In this document: piece by piece, positions 1 to 8,689 of the stretch | How the letters are laid out: each line of letters starts with the position of its first letter | How positions within the stretch are numbered: the first letter of the stretch is position 1 | Assembly (NCBI RefSeq): GCF_002072175.1 | Contig: NZ_MVIV01000007.1 | Coordinates: 62,001-126,000 of the forward strand | Source: Actinomyces gaoshouyii | GTDB taxonomy: Bacteria; Actinomycetota; Actinomycetes; Actinomycetales; Actinomycetaceae | Length of the DNA stretch: 64,000 nt | Direction of reading: 5' to 3' | The notes under the pieces: generated by a model | Seen by the model: the letters and a program-made list of their open reading frames with translations, nothing else | The model's database searches: none | Told to the model about the DNA's origin: nothing | Translations under genes and position numbers: made by a program

Positions 1-1102
1 TGGAGAAGCTGACCTGCTTGCCAGAGCCCACGCCGCCCGCGTCAGGGACCTCCGCCTCGCCGGGCACATCATAATCAGGGCCCTTCTCGGCATCGGGGCC
101 GTTCATGACCTTCACGGTGTTGTAGAGCACCGCATAGTCCTTGTAATTGGGGTCGAGGGTACCGTAGACGGTCATGAAGTACGTCTCATAGCGATCGATG
201 TAGTTGCCATCATCGTTCTTGTTGATCGTCACCCTGATGCCGCGCTCGCCGAATTTCTCACAGTTGAACCTCTTCTTGTCGAGATAGTTCTTGCGGTACA
301 CGACCTTGTCGTACGGGCGCGGCGTGATATTGTCTATGGCTAAGTTCTCGCAGGTGAGAACATAACCCTCACCGCCCGGGTCCTCGATCACCGGCTGCTT
401 GTCCGAGTAGTTCTGCTTCGTGGCGCTGCCAAGGCCGAGACTCCAGACGACCTGATTCCTCGCCGAGTCGACCTGGCCGTACTTGGAGCTGACGGAGAAT
501 GTGCCGGCCGGGGGCTCGGGCAAGAGCTCGGACTTCAGCGTCCCCTCACCCTTGCAGCCCCTGAAGACGAGGTCATGCTTGCCGACAGCCGCTCCCTCCG
601 TCCAGACGATATTGATATAAGCGGATCCCGATACCGAGCCGTGGGTGTTCACGTACTCGCCGAGGGTGAGCGTGATCGTGGCCCCCTTGCCGGAGCCCCA
701 GGTGACGGTGCCGACCTTTTGCCCCGCTCCATCATCGACGTCGAAAGAGGTCAGGAGGGGGTAGACCTCGACGAGATCCGGCAGGGTGATCGTGATGGTA
801 TCGCCGGCCTTGGCGTCGGCGTCGGCCGTCCATTTCCACTGGAAGCGGGCCAATTGTCCGGCCCTGCTCTGATAAGTGCTCACACCATCGACATCGACGA
901 TGTTGGGGCCCGGCTGCCAGGAGAACTCGGACACGCTGCCGGCGCAGGCATTGACAGCCGACGCGCGGGGCAGCGCGCCGGGGAGCACCGGGAACATGAA
1001 CAGCAATGACGCCATGGCGATGACCATCAGGGTCATCGACGCCCTCGACATCGTTCGACCTGAGCGATGGCGCGGCATCCGGTCACGGGATTGAGACGGC
1101 AC
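1..1102 (-). CDS. Exported MSCRAMM-like surface adhesin, N-terminal part (runs off window)
   Basis: No reading frame is interrupted from the window edge to a GTG at 1102, about 367 codons. GTG 1102 is chosen because GGAGGA sits 7 nt upstream; in-frame ATGs at 1078 and 1051 are alternatives. The N-terminus is basic, followed by a hydrophobic stretch (LMVIAMASLLFMF) and an ASA-VNA cleavage site, so the protein is secreted. The mature part reads as beta-rich Ig-like adhesin domains ('ITITLPDLVEVYPLL', 'YETYFMTVYGTL'), similar to the N2/N3 modules of MSCRAMM/SpaA-type cell-wall proteins. The C-terminus, where an LPXTG sorting signal would be expected, lies outside the window. Codon use is looser than the neighbours, with AT-ending codons including TTA and ATA, which is rare in this genome and may indicate transfer. 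Surface attachment is inferred; the ligand is unknown. Confidence 0.75.
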   Translation of the reverse strand, partial: MPSQSRDRMPRHRSGRTMSRASMTLMVIAMASLLFMFPVLPGALPRASAVNACAGSVSEFSWQPGPNIVDVDGVSTYQSRAGQLARFQWKWTADADAKAGDTITITLPDLVEVYPLLTSFDVDDGAGQKVGTVTWGSGKGATITLTLGEYVNTHGSVSGSAYINIVWTEGAAVGKHDLVFRGCKGEGTLKSELLPEPPAGTFSVSSKYGQVDSARNQVVWSLGLGSATKQNYSDKQPVIEDPGGEGYVLTCENLAIDNITPRPYDKVVYRKNYLDKKRFNCEKFGERGIRVTINKNDDGNYIDRYETYFMTVYGTLDPNYKDYAVLYNTVKVMNGPDAEKGPDYDVPGEAEVPDAGGVGSGKQVSFS

Positions 1103-1414
1103 AAGCGTTCCTCCACATCTTGCAACCCTGCCGACAGGGGAGGCGAGCAAGCACCTCAGGGTATTGGGCGTCCTAATAACACCAGTTGCCAATCTACCCG
1201 CCGGTCGAAGGCGAGGTCGGCGAAGTTATCGCAACGAGACCGACATTAGATAGCATCGTTGCACACCGCCCCCTCTCATCCCACCGGGCGGACGATCATC
1301 AAAACACCTTCGAGGTCGCGAGACGTTTCCCTCGCGCGGGCAATGAGCGGTCCGGGCAGTGCCATGGAGCACAAGGCGCTATTGTCGTCCCACCACTGCC
1401 CACGAGGAGGAACC
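1103..1414. other. Intergenic region between divergent adhesin and lipoprotein genes
   Basis: This 312-nt stretch holds the ribosome binding sites of both flanking genes (GGAGGA for the adhesin, GAGGAGG for the lipoprotein). It is relatively AT-rich around 1165-1260, as expected for divergent promoters. I could not assign a convincing -35/-10 pair and see no gene. Confidence 0.5.
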
Positions 1415-2101
1415 ATGGCCACCGCGCCCAGCCGCCGCATCTTCACCGCTTCCGCCCTCGCATCCCTGTCCTCCCTGGCGCTGGCCTCCTGCGACTCCAC
1501 CACCGACCCCGCGCCCTCCACCCCCAGCGCCTCGGGCGCGGTCCCGTCCACCAATGCCGCCGCGGATGGCGCCACCGCCACCGTGCCGATCCCCAGCGGG
1601 GAGCCCCTGCCCACCGCCACCACGATCGTCGCCGCCTCGGAGTCATCCGAGACGGGCTCCGACGCGCCCTGGGTGGAGACGGGCTCCGCGCAGGCGGCCG
1701 GCGACGCAGCGAGACTCCTGGTGACCGGCGTGCGCACGGGGACGCATGAGGACTACGACCGCATCGTCGTCGACCTGAGCGGCGAGGGAACGCCCGGCTG
1801 GCAGGCGGGCTGGGTCGCCGACGCGGGCACGCAGGGCAAGGGCGACCCGATCCAGCCCTCCGGCATCTACATCCTGCGTGTTTTCGGAACGGGTGCGCGT
1901 ATGCCCTCCACCGCTGAGGAGATCGCGTCGGCCCAGAAGACCCTCAGCGCGGACTTGGACCTGCCCGCGATCGCCTCGTTCCACTACGACCCGACCGTCG
2001 AGGCCCAGTACCAGCTGGTCCTGGGCACCTCATCGCAGTCCTACCGGATCTTCGCGCTCAGCTCGCCCACACGCCTGGTCGTGGATGTCAAGCATCCCTG
2101 A
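1415..2101 (+). CDS. AMIN-like domain lipoprotein
   Basis: 228 residues. ATG 1415 is chosen because GAGGAGG lies 4 nt upstream and a signal sequence begins here; the open frame extends further upstream without a signal. The N-terminus has a twin-arginine-like MATAPSRRIF start, a hydrophobic stretch and a lipobox (LALASC), so the mature protein is a membrane-anchored lipoprotein. A Ser/Thr/Pro/Ala-rich linker of about 80 residues is followed by one C-terminal beta-rich domain ('LLVTGVRTGTHEDYDRIVVD', ending 'PTRLVVDVKHP') that resembles the actinobacterial AMIN-like domain. AMIN domains bind cell-wall polymers, so a periplasmic or wall-binding role is likely, but no enzyme active site is visible. 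Confidence 0.75.
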   Translation: MATAPSRRIFTASALASLSSLALASCDSTTDPAPSTPSASGAVPSTNAAADGATATVPIPSGEPLPTATTIVAASESSETGSDAPWVETGSAQAAGDAARLLVTGVRTGTHEDYDRIVVDLSGEGTPGWQAGWVADAGTQGKGDPIQPSGIYILRVFGTGARMPSTAEEIASAQKTLSADLDLPAIASFHYDPTVEAQYQLVLGTSSQSYRIFALSSPTRLVVDVKHP

Positions 2102-2155
2102 GCGGCGCACCCCCGGCTGGTTCGGCTTCCCGCTCCCGGGGCGGGGGCCGAGCCC

Positions 2156-3190
2156 TCAGTCGATCCGCTCGCCGTGGACGCCCTCGGTCTTGCGGGGGCG
2201 CGCCAGGAGCGCGTCGTTGACCTCCTCAACGCTCGCCGCCCCCTCAACGACGGCCACCACTCCCGCAGTGATCGGCATATCAACGCCGTGCCGGGCGGCG
2301 AGATCGAGGACGGCGCGCGCGGACTTGGCGCCCTCGGCCACGCCCCGCGAGGCCGAGGCGGCCTCGTCCACGGTCATGCCCTCGCCGAGATGACGACCGA
2401 AGGACTGGTTGCGGCTCAGTGGTGAGGAGCAGGTGGCCACGAGGTCGCCCATCCCGGCCAGGCCCGCGAAGGTCTCGGGGCTCGCGCCCAGGGCCAGGCC
2501 CAGGCGGGTGATCTCCACCAGACCCCGGGTGATGATCGTTGCCCTGGAGTTGTTGCCGTAGCCCCGGCCGGCGGCCATACCGACGGCGAGCGCGATGACG
2601 TTCTTGACCGCCCCGCACAGCTCGACGCCGAGCACGTCGGTGTTCGTATAGGGGCGGAAGGCAGCGGTGGCGCAGGCGGCGGCCACGCGCGCGGCCAGAT
2701 CCTCGTCCGCTGCGGCGATGACGGTGGCGGTGGGCTGCCGCGCGGCGATCTCGTCGGCGAGGTTGGGGCCGGAGACGACGGCGAGGCGCTCGGGCCCCAC
2801 CTGGAGGGCCTGGCCCATGACCTCGCTCATGCGCATTCCGGTGCCCAGCTCGATGCCCTTCATGAGGGAGACGACGGCGGCGCCCTCCTCGAGGCGCCCC
2901 GCCAGTGGGGCGACGATCCCCCGGGCGGCCTGGGAGGGCACGGCGACGACGACCGTGTCGGCGCCGCCGACGGCCGCGGCCATGTCCGTCGTCGCCCGCA
3001 CTCCGACGGGCAGGCGCAGGCCGGGCAGGTAGCGCTCGTTGGCGCCGGCATTGATCTCCTCGGCGATCTCGGCCCGGCGCGCCCAGATGGTGGCGCTGCC
3101 GCCGGCCTCGGCGATGAGGGAGGCGAAGGCGGTGCCCCAGGCTCCCGAGCCGATGATGGCGGCGCGGGCCGATGCGCCCCGGCCGGTCAC
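2156..3190 (-). CDS. gpsA: Glycerol-3-phosphate dehydrogenase [NAD(P)+]
   Basis: 344 residues, normal length. It reduces dihydroxyacetone phosphate to sn-glycerol-3-phosphate for phospholipid synthesis in the cytoplasm. The N-terminal Rossmann motif GSGAWGTA (residues 14-21), the 'GVELCGAVKNVIALAVGMAAG' type catalytic-lysine segment and 'GLAGMGDLVATC' are all present. The GTG start at 3190 overlaps the plsC stop as GTGA, so translation is coupled to the acyltransferase that uses its product downstream. A longer open frame upstream overlaps plsC and is not coding. Confidence 0.95.
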   Translation of the reverse strand: MTGRGASARAAIIGSGAWGTAFASLIAEAGGSATIWARRAEIAEEINAGANERYLPGLRLPVGVRATTDMAAAVGGADTVVVAVPSQAARGIVAPLAGRLEEGAAVVSLMKGIELGTGMRMSEVMGQALQVGPERLAVVSGPNLADEIAARQPTATVIAAADEDLAARVAAACATAAFRPYTNTDVLGVELCGAVKNVIALAVGMAAGRGYGNNSRATIITRGLVEITRLGLALGASPETFAGLAGMGDLVATCSSPLSRNQSFGRHLGEGMTVDEAASASRGVAEGAKSARAVLDLAARHGVDMPITAGVVAVVEGAASVEEVNDALLARPRKTEGVHGERID

Positions 3191-4038
3191 TGCCCGGCCC
3201 CCTCCGACTCGCTGCGGCCGCCCGGGGCATCGTCGGCCCCGGACTCGGATCGGGCGGCCTCCCCGGGGCTCGCCTCCTGGGCCGGGTCGGGGTCGGGCAG
3301 GCGCTCGCCGTAGGCCCCGGGGCCGTGGTCGATGTCGTAGTGCGGGTCGAAGGGGCGGGGCGCCCTCTCGCCCCGGATGACCTCGAGCTCGGCGGTGATG
3401 GCGCGCATGATCTCGGCGGTGCAGGCGCGCACGGCGTCGTGGTCGTCGGTGTCGCTGCCGAAGCGGGAGAGGTCCAGGAGCTCGCCCACGCGCACCGTGA
3501 CGGGCTTGGGCGGGAAGGGATGGAAGGCGTCGGTGCAGGTGTCCATGATGTCCTGCCCGCCCCACTGCGCCATGGGGACCACGGGCACGCCGGTGCGCAT
3601 GGCCAGGCGGGCCGCACCGGTCTTACCGACCATCGGCCACTTCAAGGGATCGCGGGACAGGGTGCCCTCGGGGAAGATCATGATGACGCCGCCGTCGGCG
3701 AGGATCCTCTCGGCCTCACGCAGGGCGTCGGAGGCGCTCGCCGTGCCGCGCTCAACTGGGATCTGTCCGCCGGCGCGCAGCACCCGGCCGACCACGGGGA
3801 TTTTGAACAGACTGGCCTTGGCCAGGGAGTAGGCGGGGATATCGGCGTCCACGAGCGCGCGCATGGCGGTGAGGGCGTCGATATTGGACAGGTGGTTGGC
3901 CACGGCGATGAAGCCGCCGTCGGCGGGGAAGCGCTCGACACCGGTCACGCGCTGGCGCGAGACGAGCTTGAGGAAGGGGATGATCGCTCCGCGCGAGGCG
4001 AAGCGGTAGAACAGGCTCATAGGACGCTTCTGAGGCAC
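3187..4038 (-). CDS. plsC: 1-acyl-sn-glycerol-3-phosphate acyltransferase
   Basis: 283 residues. A PlsC/AGPAT acyltransferase that makes phosphatidic acid at the membrane. It has the catalytic NHX4D motif (NHLSNID, about residue 48), the substrate-binding FPEGTLS motif, and 'GVPVVPMAQWG' downstream. The last about 50 residues are Pro/Glu/Gly/Ser-rich and probably disordered. The 3' end overlaps gpsA by 4 nt, giving a two-gene operon for successive steps of phospholipid synthesis. Confidence 0.93.
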   Translation of the reverse strand: MPQKRPMSLFYRFASRGAIIPFLKLVSRQRVTGVERFPADGGFIAVANHLSNIDALTAMRALVDADIPAYSLAKASLFKIPVVGRVLRAGGQIPVERGTASASDALREAERILADGGVIMIFPEGTLSRDPLKWPMVGKTGAARLAMRTGVPVVPMAQWGGQDIMDTCTDAFHPFPPKPVTVRVGELLDLSRFGSDTDDHDAVRACTAEIMRAITAELEVIRGERAPRPFDPHYDIDHGPGAYGERLPDPDPAQEASPGEAARSESGADDAPGGRSESEGAGQ

Positions 4039-4106
4039 GGCACGACTCTAGCCGGATCGGGCCGGCCGCGTGCCTCGCCGGGCGCGGTGCCCGCGTGGCG
4101 CCGGGG

Positions 4107-5429
4107 TCAGGCCAGGCGGGTCACCTTGGCGTCCAGTGAGCCCAGCTTGCTCATGAATTGCTCGTAGCCGCGGTCAATGAGGTTGATGCCCTCCACGCGG
4201 CTCGTCCCCTGGGCGGCCAGGGCGGCGATGAGGTGGGAGAAGCCGCCGCGCAGATCGGGCACGACGATATCCGCGCCGCGCAGGGGCGTGGGCCCGGAGA
4301 TGACGGCGGAGTGGTAGAAGTTGCGCTGTCCGAAGCGGCAGGCGGTCCCGCCCAGGCACTCGCGATAGACCTGAATGGCCGCGCCCATCTTGCACAGGGC
4401 CTTGGTGAAGCCGAAGCGGTTCTCGTAGACGGTCTCGTGGACGATCGAGACGCCGTCGGCCTGGGTGAGGGCAACGACGAGCGGCTGTTGCCAGTCGGTC
4501 ATGAAACCGGGGTGGACATTGGTCTCCACGACGATGGAGCGCAGATCGCCGCCGGGGTGGTAGAAGCGGATGCCGTCGTCGCGCACCTCGAAGGCGCCGC
4601 CGACCTTCCGGAAGATGTTGAGGAAGGTCGTCATATGGCTCTGGTGGGCGCCATGGACGAAGACGTCACCGCCGGTGGCCAGAGCGGCGGAGGCCCAGGA
4701 GGCCGTCTCGATGCGGTCGGGCAGGGCGGTGTGCCGGTAACCGGCGAGCTCCTCGACGCCCTCGATGTGGATGGTGCGGTCGGTGTCCACGGAGATGATG
4801 GCGCCCATCTTCTGCAGGACGTCCACCAAGTCCATGATCTCGGGCTCGACGGCGGCGCCGCGCAGCTCGGTGCGCCCGTCGGCGCGCACGGCGGTGAGCA
4901 GCGTCTGCTCGGTGGCGCCGACGCTGGGGTAGGGCAGCTCGATGACGGTGCCGCGCAGGCCTTCGGGCGCGGTCAGGCGGATGCCGGCCTCGAGCTTGTC
5001 GACGACGGCGCCGAAGCTGCGCAGGATGTCGAGGTGGAAGTCGATCGGGCGGTCCCCGATGCGGCAGCCGCCGAGGTCGGGGATGAAGGCCTCGCCGAGG
5101 CGGTGCAGGAGGGGCCCGCAGAACAGGATCGGGATGCGCGAGCTGCCGGCGTGGGCGTCGATATCCGCCACATGGGCCGCCTCCACCCGGGAGGGGTCGA
5201 GGTGGAGGATGCCGGCGGTCTGGTCGTAGTCCACCTGGACGCCGTGGAGGGTCAGCAGTCCGGAGACCACCTCGACATCCCGGATGAGGGGGACGTTGCC
5301 GAGCACCGACGGCGTCGTACCGAGCAGCGCCGCGACCATCGCCTTGGGAACGAGGTTCTTCGCGCCGCGCACCGTGATCTCGCCGCTGAGCGGGCGGCCG
5401 CCCTCAACCTGAAGAAGACCGTCGACCAT
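4107..5429 (-). CDS. murA: UDP-N-acetylglucosamine 1-carboxyvinyltransferase
   Basis: 440 residues. MurA transfers enolpyruvate from PEP to UDP-GlcNAc, the first committed step of peptidoglycan synthesis. ATG 5429 follows AAGGAGG with 5 nt spacing; the open frame upstream is not coding. 'GAKN' near the N-terminus and 'LGGCRIGDRPID' carry the active-site loop. The catalytic residue is Cys122, so this is a Cys-type MurA, unlike the Asp-type of mycobacteria, and fosfomycin sensitivity of the enzyme would be expected from family knowledge. It lies 68 nt upstream of plsC in the same direction. Confidence 0.95.
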   Translation of the reverse strand: MVDGLLQVEGGRPLSGEITVRGAKNLVPKAMVAALLGTTPSVLGNVPLIRDVEVVSGLLTLHGVQVDYDQTAGILHLDPSRVEAAHVADIDAHAGSSRIPILFCGPLLHRLGEAFIPDLGGCRIGDRPIDFHLDILRSFGAVVDKLEAGIRLTAPEGLRGTVIELPYPSVGATEQTLLTAVRADGRTELRGAAVEPEIMDLVDVLQKMGAIISVDTDRTIHIEGVEELAGYRHTALPDRIETASWASAALATGGDVFVHGAHQSHMTTFLNIFRKVGGAFEVRDDGIRFYHPGGDLRSIVVETNVHPGFMTDWQQPLVVALTQADGVSIVHETVYENRFGFTKALCKMGAAIQVYRECLGGTACRFGQRNFYHSAVISGPTPLRGADIVVPDLRGGFSHLIAALAAQGTSRVEGINLIDRGYEQFMSKLGSLDAKVTRLA

Positions 5430-5530
5430 GCCTACCTCCTTAGTGCCGCGCGGCGGGGCCCGCGCTCCGCCCGGCGCAGGGACGGCGGGCCAACCAAGCA
5501 TAGGCGAGGCCCGGCGCCCCGCCGACCTCT

Positions 5531-6184
5531 TCAGGGTGTGGGCATCTGCGCAACACGGGCGGGAACAACCCGGGCAGGTGGCAGGTGGCGGGCGGGCAGG
5601 GTGGTGGGCTTGAAGGAGGGCCGCACGGCCTCGTAGGCGCTGATGGCGTCCTCCTCGGTGAGGGTGAGCGAGATGTCGTCGAGGCCCTCCATGAGGCACC
5701 AGCGCACGTAGTCGTCGATCTGGAAGGTCGTGCGCAGGGATCCGCACGTGACGCTGCACTCCTCGAGGTCCACAGTGATCTCAGTACCGGGCTCGTTCTC
5801 GAGGATCTTCCACAGCTGCTCGCAGTCCTCGGGGCTGATGACCCCGGCTACGAGCCCCTGCTTGCCCGCATTGCCGCGGAAGATATCGGCGAAGCGGGGG
5901 GCGAGGACCACCTTGAAGCCGTAGTCCTTGAGAGCCCACACGGCGTGCTCGCGCGAGGAGCCGGTGCCGAAGTCGGGGCCGGCCACGAGCACGGAGGCGC
6001 GCTTGTAGGCGTCCCGATTGAGGATGAAGTCGGGCTCGCCGGCGCGCCAGGCGGAGAAGAGGGCGTCGTCGAAGCCGGTGCGGGTGATGCGCTTGAGGTA
6101 GACCGCCGGGATGATCTGGTCGGTGTCGACGGCGCTGCGGCGCAGTGGGGCGCCGATACCGGTGTGGCGGATGAACTTGTCCAT
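5531..6184 (-). CDS. leuD: 3-isopropylmalate dehydratase small subunit
   Basis: 217 residues. Partner of LeuC in isomerising 2- to 3-isopropylmalate in leucine biosynthesis. The swivel-domain signature '[14 protein letters not shown]' and '[17 protein letters not shown]' are clear. ATG 6184 aligns with the usual family start (MDKFIRHTG); the longer open frame overlaps leuC. It follows leuC by 35 nt, forming a leuCD operon. The C-terminal tail of about 20 residues is Pro/Ala-rich and not conserved in the family as I know it. Confidence 0.95.
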   Translation of the reverse strand: MDKFIRHTGIGAPLRRSAVDTDQIIPAVYLKRITRTGFDDALFSAWRAGEPDFILNRDAYKRASVLVAGPDFGTGSSREHAVWALKDYGFKVVLAPRFADIFRGNAGKQGLVAGVISPEDCEQLWKILENEPGTEITVDLEECSVTCGSLRTTFQIDDYVRWCLMEGLDDISLTLTEEDAISAYEAVRPSFKPTTLPARHLPPARVVPARVAQMPTP

Positions 6185-6219
6185 GGTGATCCTGCTTCCC
6201 TGTCTCGTCCCGGTGTCTC

Positions 6220-7662
6220 TCAGGCGGCCCGGCCGGCCGTGGCGCTCCGCCCGTCCAACGGCTCCAGGTCGGCGGGAGTGGACAGCCTGCCGCGCACGGC
6301 CGTGGCAGCGGCGACGACGGGCGAGACCAGGTGGGTGCGCCCGCCCTTGCCCTGCCGGCCCTCGAAGTTGCGGTTCGACGTCGAGGCGCAGCGCTCCCCG
6401 GGGGTGAGCTGGTCGGGGTTCATGCCCAGGCACATGGAGCATCCGGCGTTGCGCCACTCGGCGCCGAAACCCTTGAAGACCCGATCCAGGCCCTCGGCCT
6501 CGGCCTGGAGGCGGATGCGGGCGGAGGCGGGGACGACGAGCATGCGCAGGCCCGGGGCCTTGGTACGGCCGCGCACGACCTCGGCCGCGGCGCGCAGATC
6601 CTCGATGCGCCCGTTGGTGCACGAACCGAGGAAGACGGTGTCAACGGTGATATCCCGCAGCGGAGTACCGGGGGTGAGATCCATGTACTCCAGGGCGCGC
6701 TCGGCGGCGCGGCGCTCGGTCTCGTCGGCGATGGTGGCGGGGTCGGGGACGGACGCGGAGATCGGCAGGCCCTGCCCCGGATTGGTGCCCCAGGTGACGA
6801 AGGGCTCGATGTCCGCGGCGGTGAGGACGACCTCGGTGTCGAAGACGGCGTCGTCGTCGGTGCGCAGGGTGCGCCAGTACTCCAGCGCGGCGTCCCAGTC
6901 GGCGCCCCGCGGAGCGTGGGGGCGATCCTTGAGGTAGTCGAATGTGGTCTCGTCGGGGGCGATCATGCCGGCGCGGGCACCGCCCTCGATGCTCATGTTG
7001 CAGATCGTCATGCGGGCCTCCATCGACAGCTGCTCGATGGCGCGTCCCCGGTACTCGATGACGTGGCCCTGGGCTCCATTGGTGCCGATCTTCGCGATGA
7101 TGGCCAGGATGATGTCCTTGGCCCCCGAGCCGGACGGCAGGTCGCCGTCGATGGTCACGCTCATGGTCTTGAAGGGGGCGACCGGCAGGGTCTGGGTGGC
7201 GAGCACGTGCTCGACCTGGCTGGTGCCGATGCCGAAGGCCAGCGCCCCGAAGGCGCCGTGGGTGGAGGTGTGGGAGTCCCCGCAGACCACGGTCATACCG
7301 GGCTGGGTCAGACCCAGCTGGGGGCCGACGGCGTGAACGATGCCCTGGTCGGCGTCGCCCAGGGAGTGGAGGCGGACCCCGAACTCGGCGCAGTTGGCGC
7401 GCAGGGTGTCGATCTGGGCGCGACTGGTGACGTCAGCGATCGGCAGATCGATGTCGAGGGTGGGGGTGTTGTGATCCTCTGTGGCGATGGTCAGCTCGGG
7501 ACGACGCACCGCACGCCCGGCCAGGCGCAGCCCCTCGAAGGCCTGCGGGCTGGTCACCTCGTGGACAAGGTGGAGGTCGATGTAGAGCAGGTCCGGGGCG
7601 CCGTCCGCCCCCTGCGCAACCACATGATCCCGCCACACCTTCTCGGCGAGGGTCATTCCCAT
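6220..7662 (-). CDS. leuC: 3-isopropylmalate dehydratase large subunit
   Basis: 480 residues, aconitase family. Motifs seen: '[20 protein letters not shown]', '[14 protein letters not shown]' and '[11 protein letters not shown]', the three cysteine sites that ligate the 4Fe-4S cluster. ATG 7662 has GAAGGGG 7 nt upstream; an ATG two codons in is also possible. It is transcribed divergently from an IclR-type regulator, the classical actinobacterial leuCD/ltbR arrangement. Confidence 0.96.
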   Translation of the reverse strand: MGMTLAEKVWRDHVVAQGADGAPDLLYIDLHLVHEVTSPQAFEGLRLAGRAVRRPELTIATEDHNTPTLDIDLPIADVTSRAQIDTLRANCAEFGVRLHSLGDADQGIVHAVGPQLGLTQPGMTVVCGDSHTSTHGAFGALAFGIGTSQVEHVLATQTLPVAPFKTMSVTIDGDLPSGSGAKDIILAIIAKIGTNGAQGHVIEYRGRAIEQLSMEARMTICNMSIEGGARAGMIAPDETTFDYLKDRPHAPRGADWDAALEYWRTLRTDDDAVFDTEVVLTAADIEPFVTWGTNPGQGLPISASVPDPATIADETERRAAERALEYMDLTPGTPLRDITVDTVFLGSCTNGRIEDLRAAAEVVRGRTKAPGLRMLVVPASARIRLQAEAEGLDRVFKGFGAEWRNAGCSMCLGMNPDQLTPGERCASTSNRNFEGRQGKGGRTHLVSPVVAAATAVRGRLSTPADLEPLDGRSATAGRAA

Positions 7663-7722
7663 CGCATTACCCCTTCACTCAGTGCCGGCCACTGTCTTTC
7701 ATGACACACCGTTGCCGTGGAT

Positions 7723-7740
7723 CCTCGAGATTACTTGAGG
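7723..7740. promoter_or_regulatory. Imperfect palindrome between leuC and ltbR, candidate operator
   Basis: CCTCgAGattaCTtGAGG is an 18-bp imperfect palindrome in the 108-nt divergent intergenic region. Its position midway between leuC and the IclR regulator makes it a candidate LtbR operator. No binding data; inferred from symmetry and place only. Confidence 0.4.
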
Positions 7741-7770
7741 TCTCAGCCCTCGGGATGGCAGTATCAGATT

Positions 7771-8511
7771 ATGGACGAAGCGTTGGACTCAGCGACCAGC
7801 AGCGGTGTGGGCGTCATCGACAAGGCGGCCCTCGTCATGAGCGCCCTGGAGGCGGGCCCGGCGACCCTCGCCCAGCTCGTCTCCTCCACCCATCTGGCCC
7901 GGCCGACCGCCCATCGCATCGCCGTCGCCCTGGAGTACCACAGGCTGGTCTCACGCGACTCGCAGGGGCGCTTCATCCTCGGCCCGCGCCTGACTGAGCT
8001 CGCCTCGGCCGCCGGCGAGGACCACCTGCTCACGGCCGCCGGTCCGGTGCTGGCGGCCCTGCGGGACAAGACGCATGAGTCCGCCCAGCTCTACCGCCGT
8101 CAGGGGGATGTACGCGTGTGCGTGGCCAACGCGGAGCGCCCGATCGGCCTGCGCGACTCGATCCCGGTCGGGGCGACAATGTCCATGCTGGGCGGCTCGG
8201 GGGCGCAGGTGCTGCTGGCCTGGGAGGAGCCGGACAGGCTGCACCGGGGCCTGGTGGGGGCGCGCTTCAACGCCACAATGCTCTCAGCGGTGCGCCGACG
8301 CGGCTGGGCGCAGTCCGTGGGCGAGCGCGAGCCGGGCGTCGCCTCGGTCTCGGCCCCCGTGCGCGGCGCGAGCGGCAAGGTGATCGCGGCCGTGTCGATC
8401 TCCGGGCCGATCGAGCGCATGGGTCGCCAACCGGGCCGCGTGCACGGCGCCGTGGTCATGGCGGCCGCCCGCCGCCTGTCCGAGATCCTGCGCACCGCTG
8501 ACGAGGGCTGA
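7771..8511 (+). CDS. ltbR: IclR-family regulator of leucine biosynthesis (LtbR/NdgR-like)
   Basis: 246 residues. The N-terminal winged helix-turn-helix ('SGVGVIDKAALVMSALEAG', 'HLARPTAHRIAVALEYHRLV') and C-terminal IclR effector domain match the LtbR/NdgR subfamily, which in corynebacteria and streptomycetes controls leuCD. ATG 7771 is chosen because homologues begin with the short 'MD...SGVGV(I/L)DKA' stretch; the open frame extends 18 codons further upstream and no good ribosome binding site precedes either start. It is divergent from leuC. A role in repressing leuCD is inferred from family and context. Confidence 0.88.
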   Translation: MDEALDSATSSGVGVIDKAALVMSALEAGPATLAQLVSSTHLARPTAHRIAVALEYHRLVSRDSQGRFILGPRLTELASAAGEDHLLTAAGPVLAALRDKTHESAQLYRRQGDVRVCVANAERPIGLRDSIPVGATMSMLGGSGAQVLLAWEEPDRLHRGLVGARFNATMLSAVRRRGWAQSVGEREPGVASVSAPVRGASGKVIAAVSISGPIERMGRQPGRVHGAVVMAAARRLSEILRTADEG

Positions 8512-8522
8512 CCCCTCCCCCG

Positions 8523-8554
8523 CCGAGACCGGTCGAAAACAGCACCGAGACCGG
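8523..8554 (+). repeat. 32-bp inverted repeat, left copy, before helicase-nuclease gene
   Basis: The 32-bp sequence consists of two direct CCGAGACCGG boxes separated by 12 nt (TCGAAAACAGCA). It starts 12 nt after the ltbR stop. The reverse complement recurs at 15417-15448 with 30 of 32 bases identical, so the two copies bracket the helicase-nuclease gene as an inverted repeat. Confidence 0.9.
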
Positions 8555-8689
8555 CGCACGGTGCCGCCGGACCGGTCGGAGGCGATGGCGCCACCCCGGA
8601 GGCCCGCTCGCTCCCTCCGCTGTCCTCTGTTCCAGAGGGGACTCGCATGCGAAAATATGCACCCCCATTCCGATCGAGAGGACCGTCTC

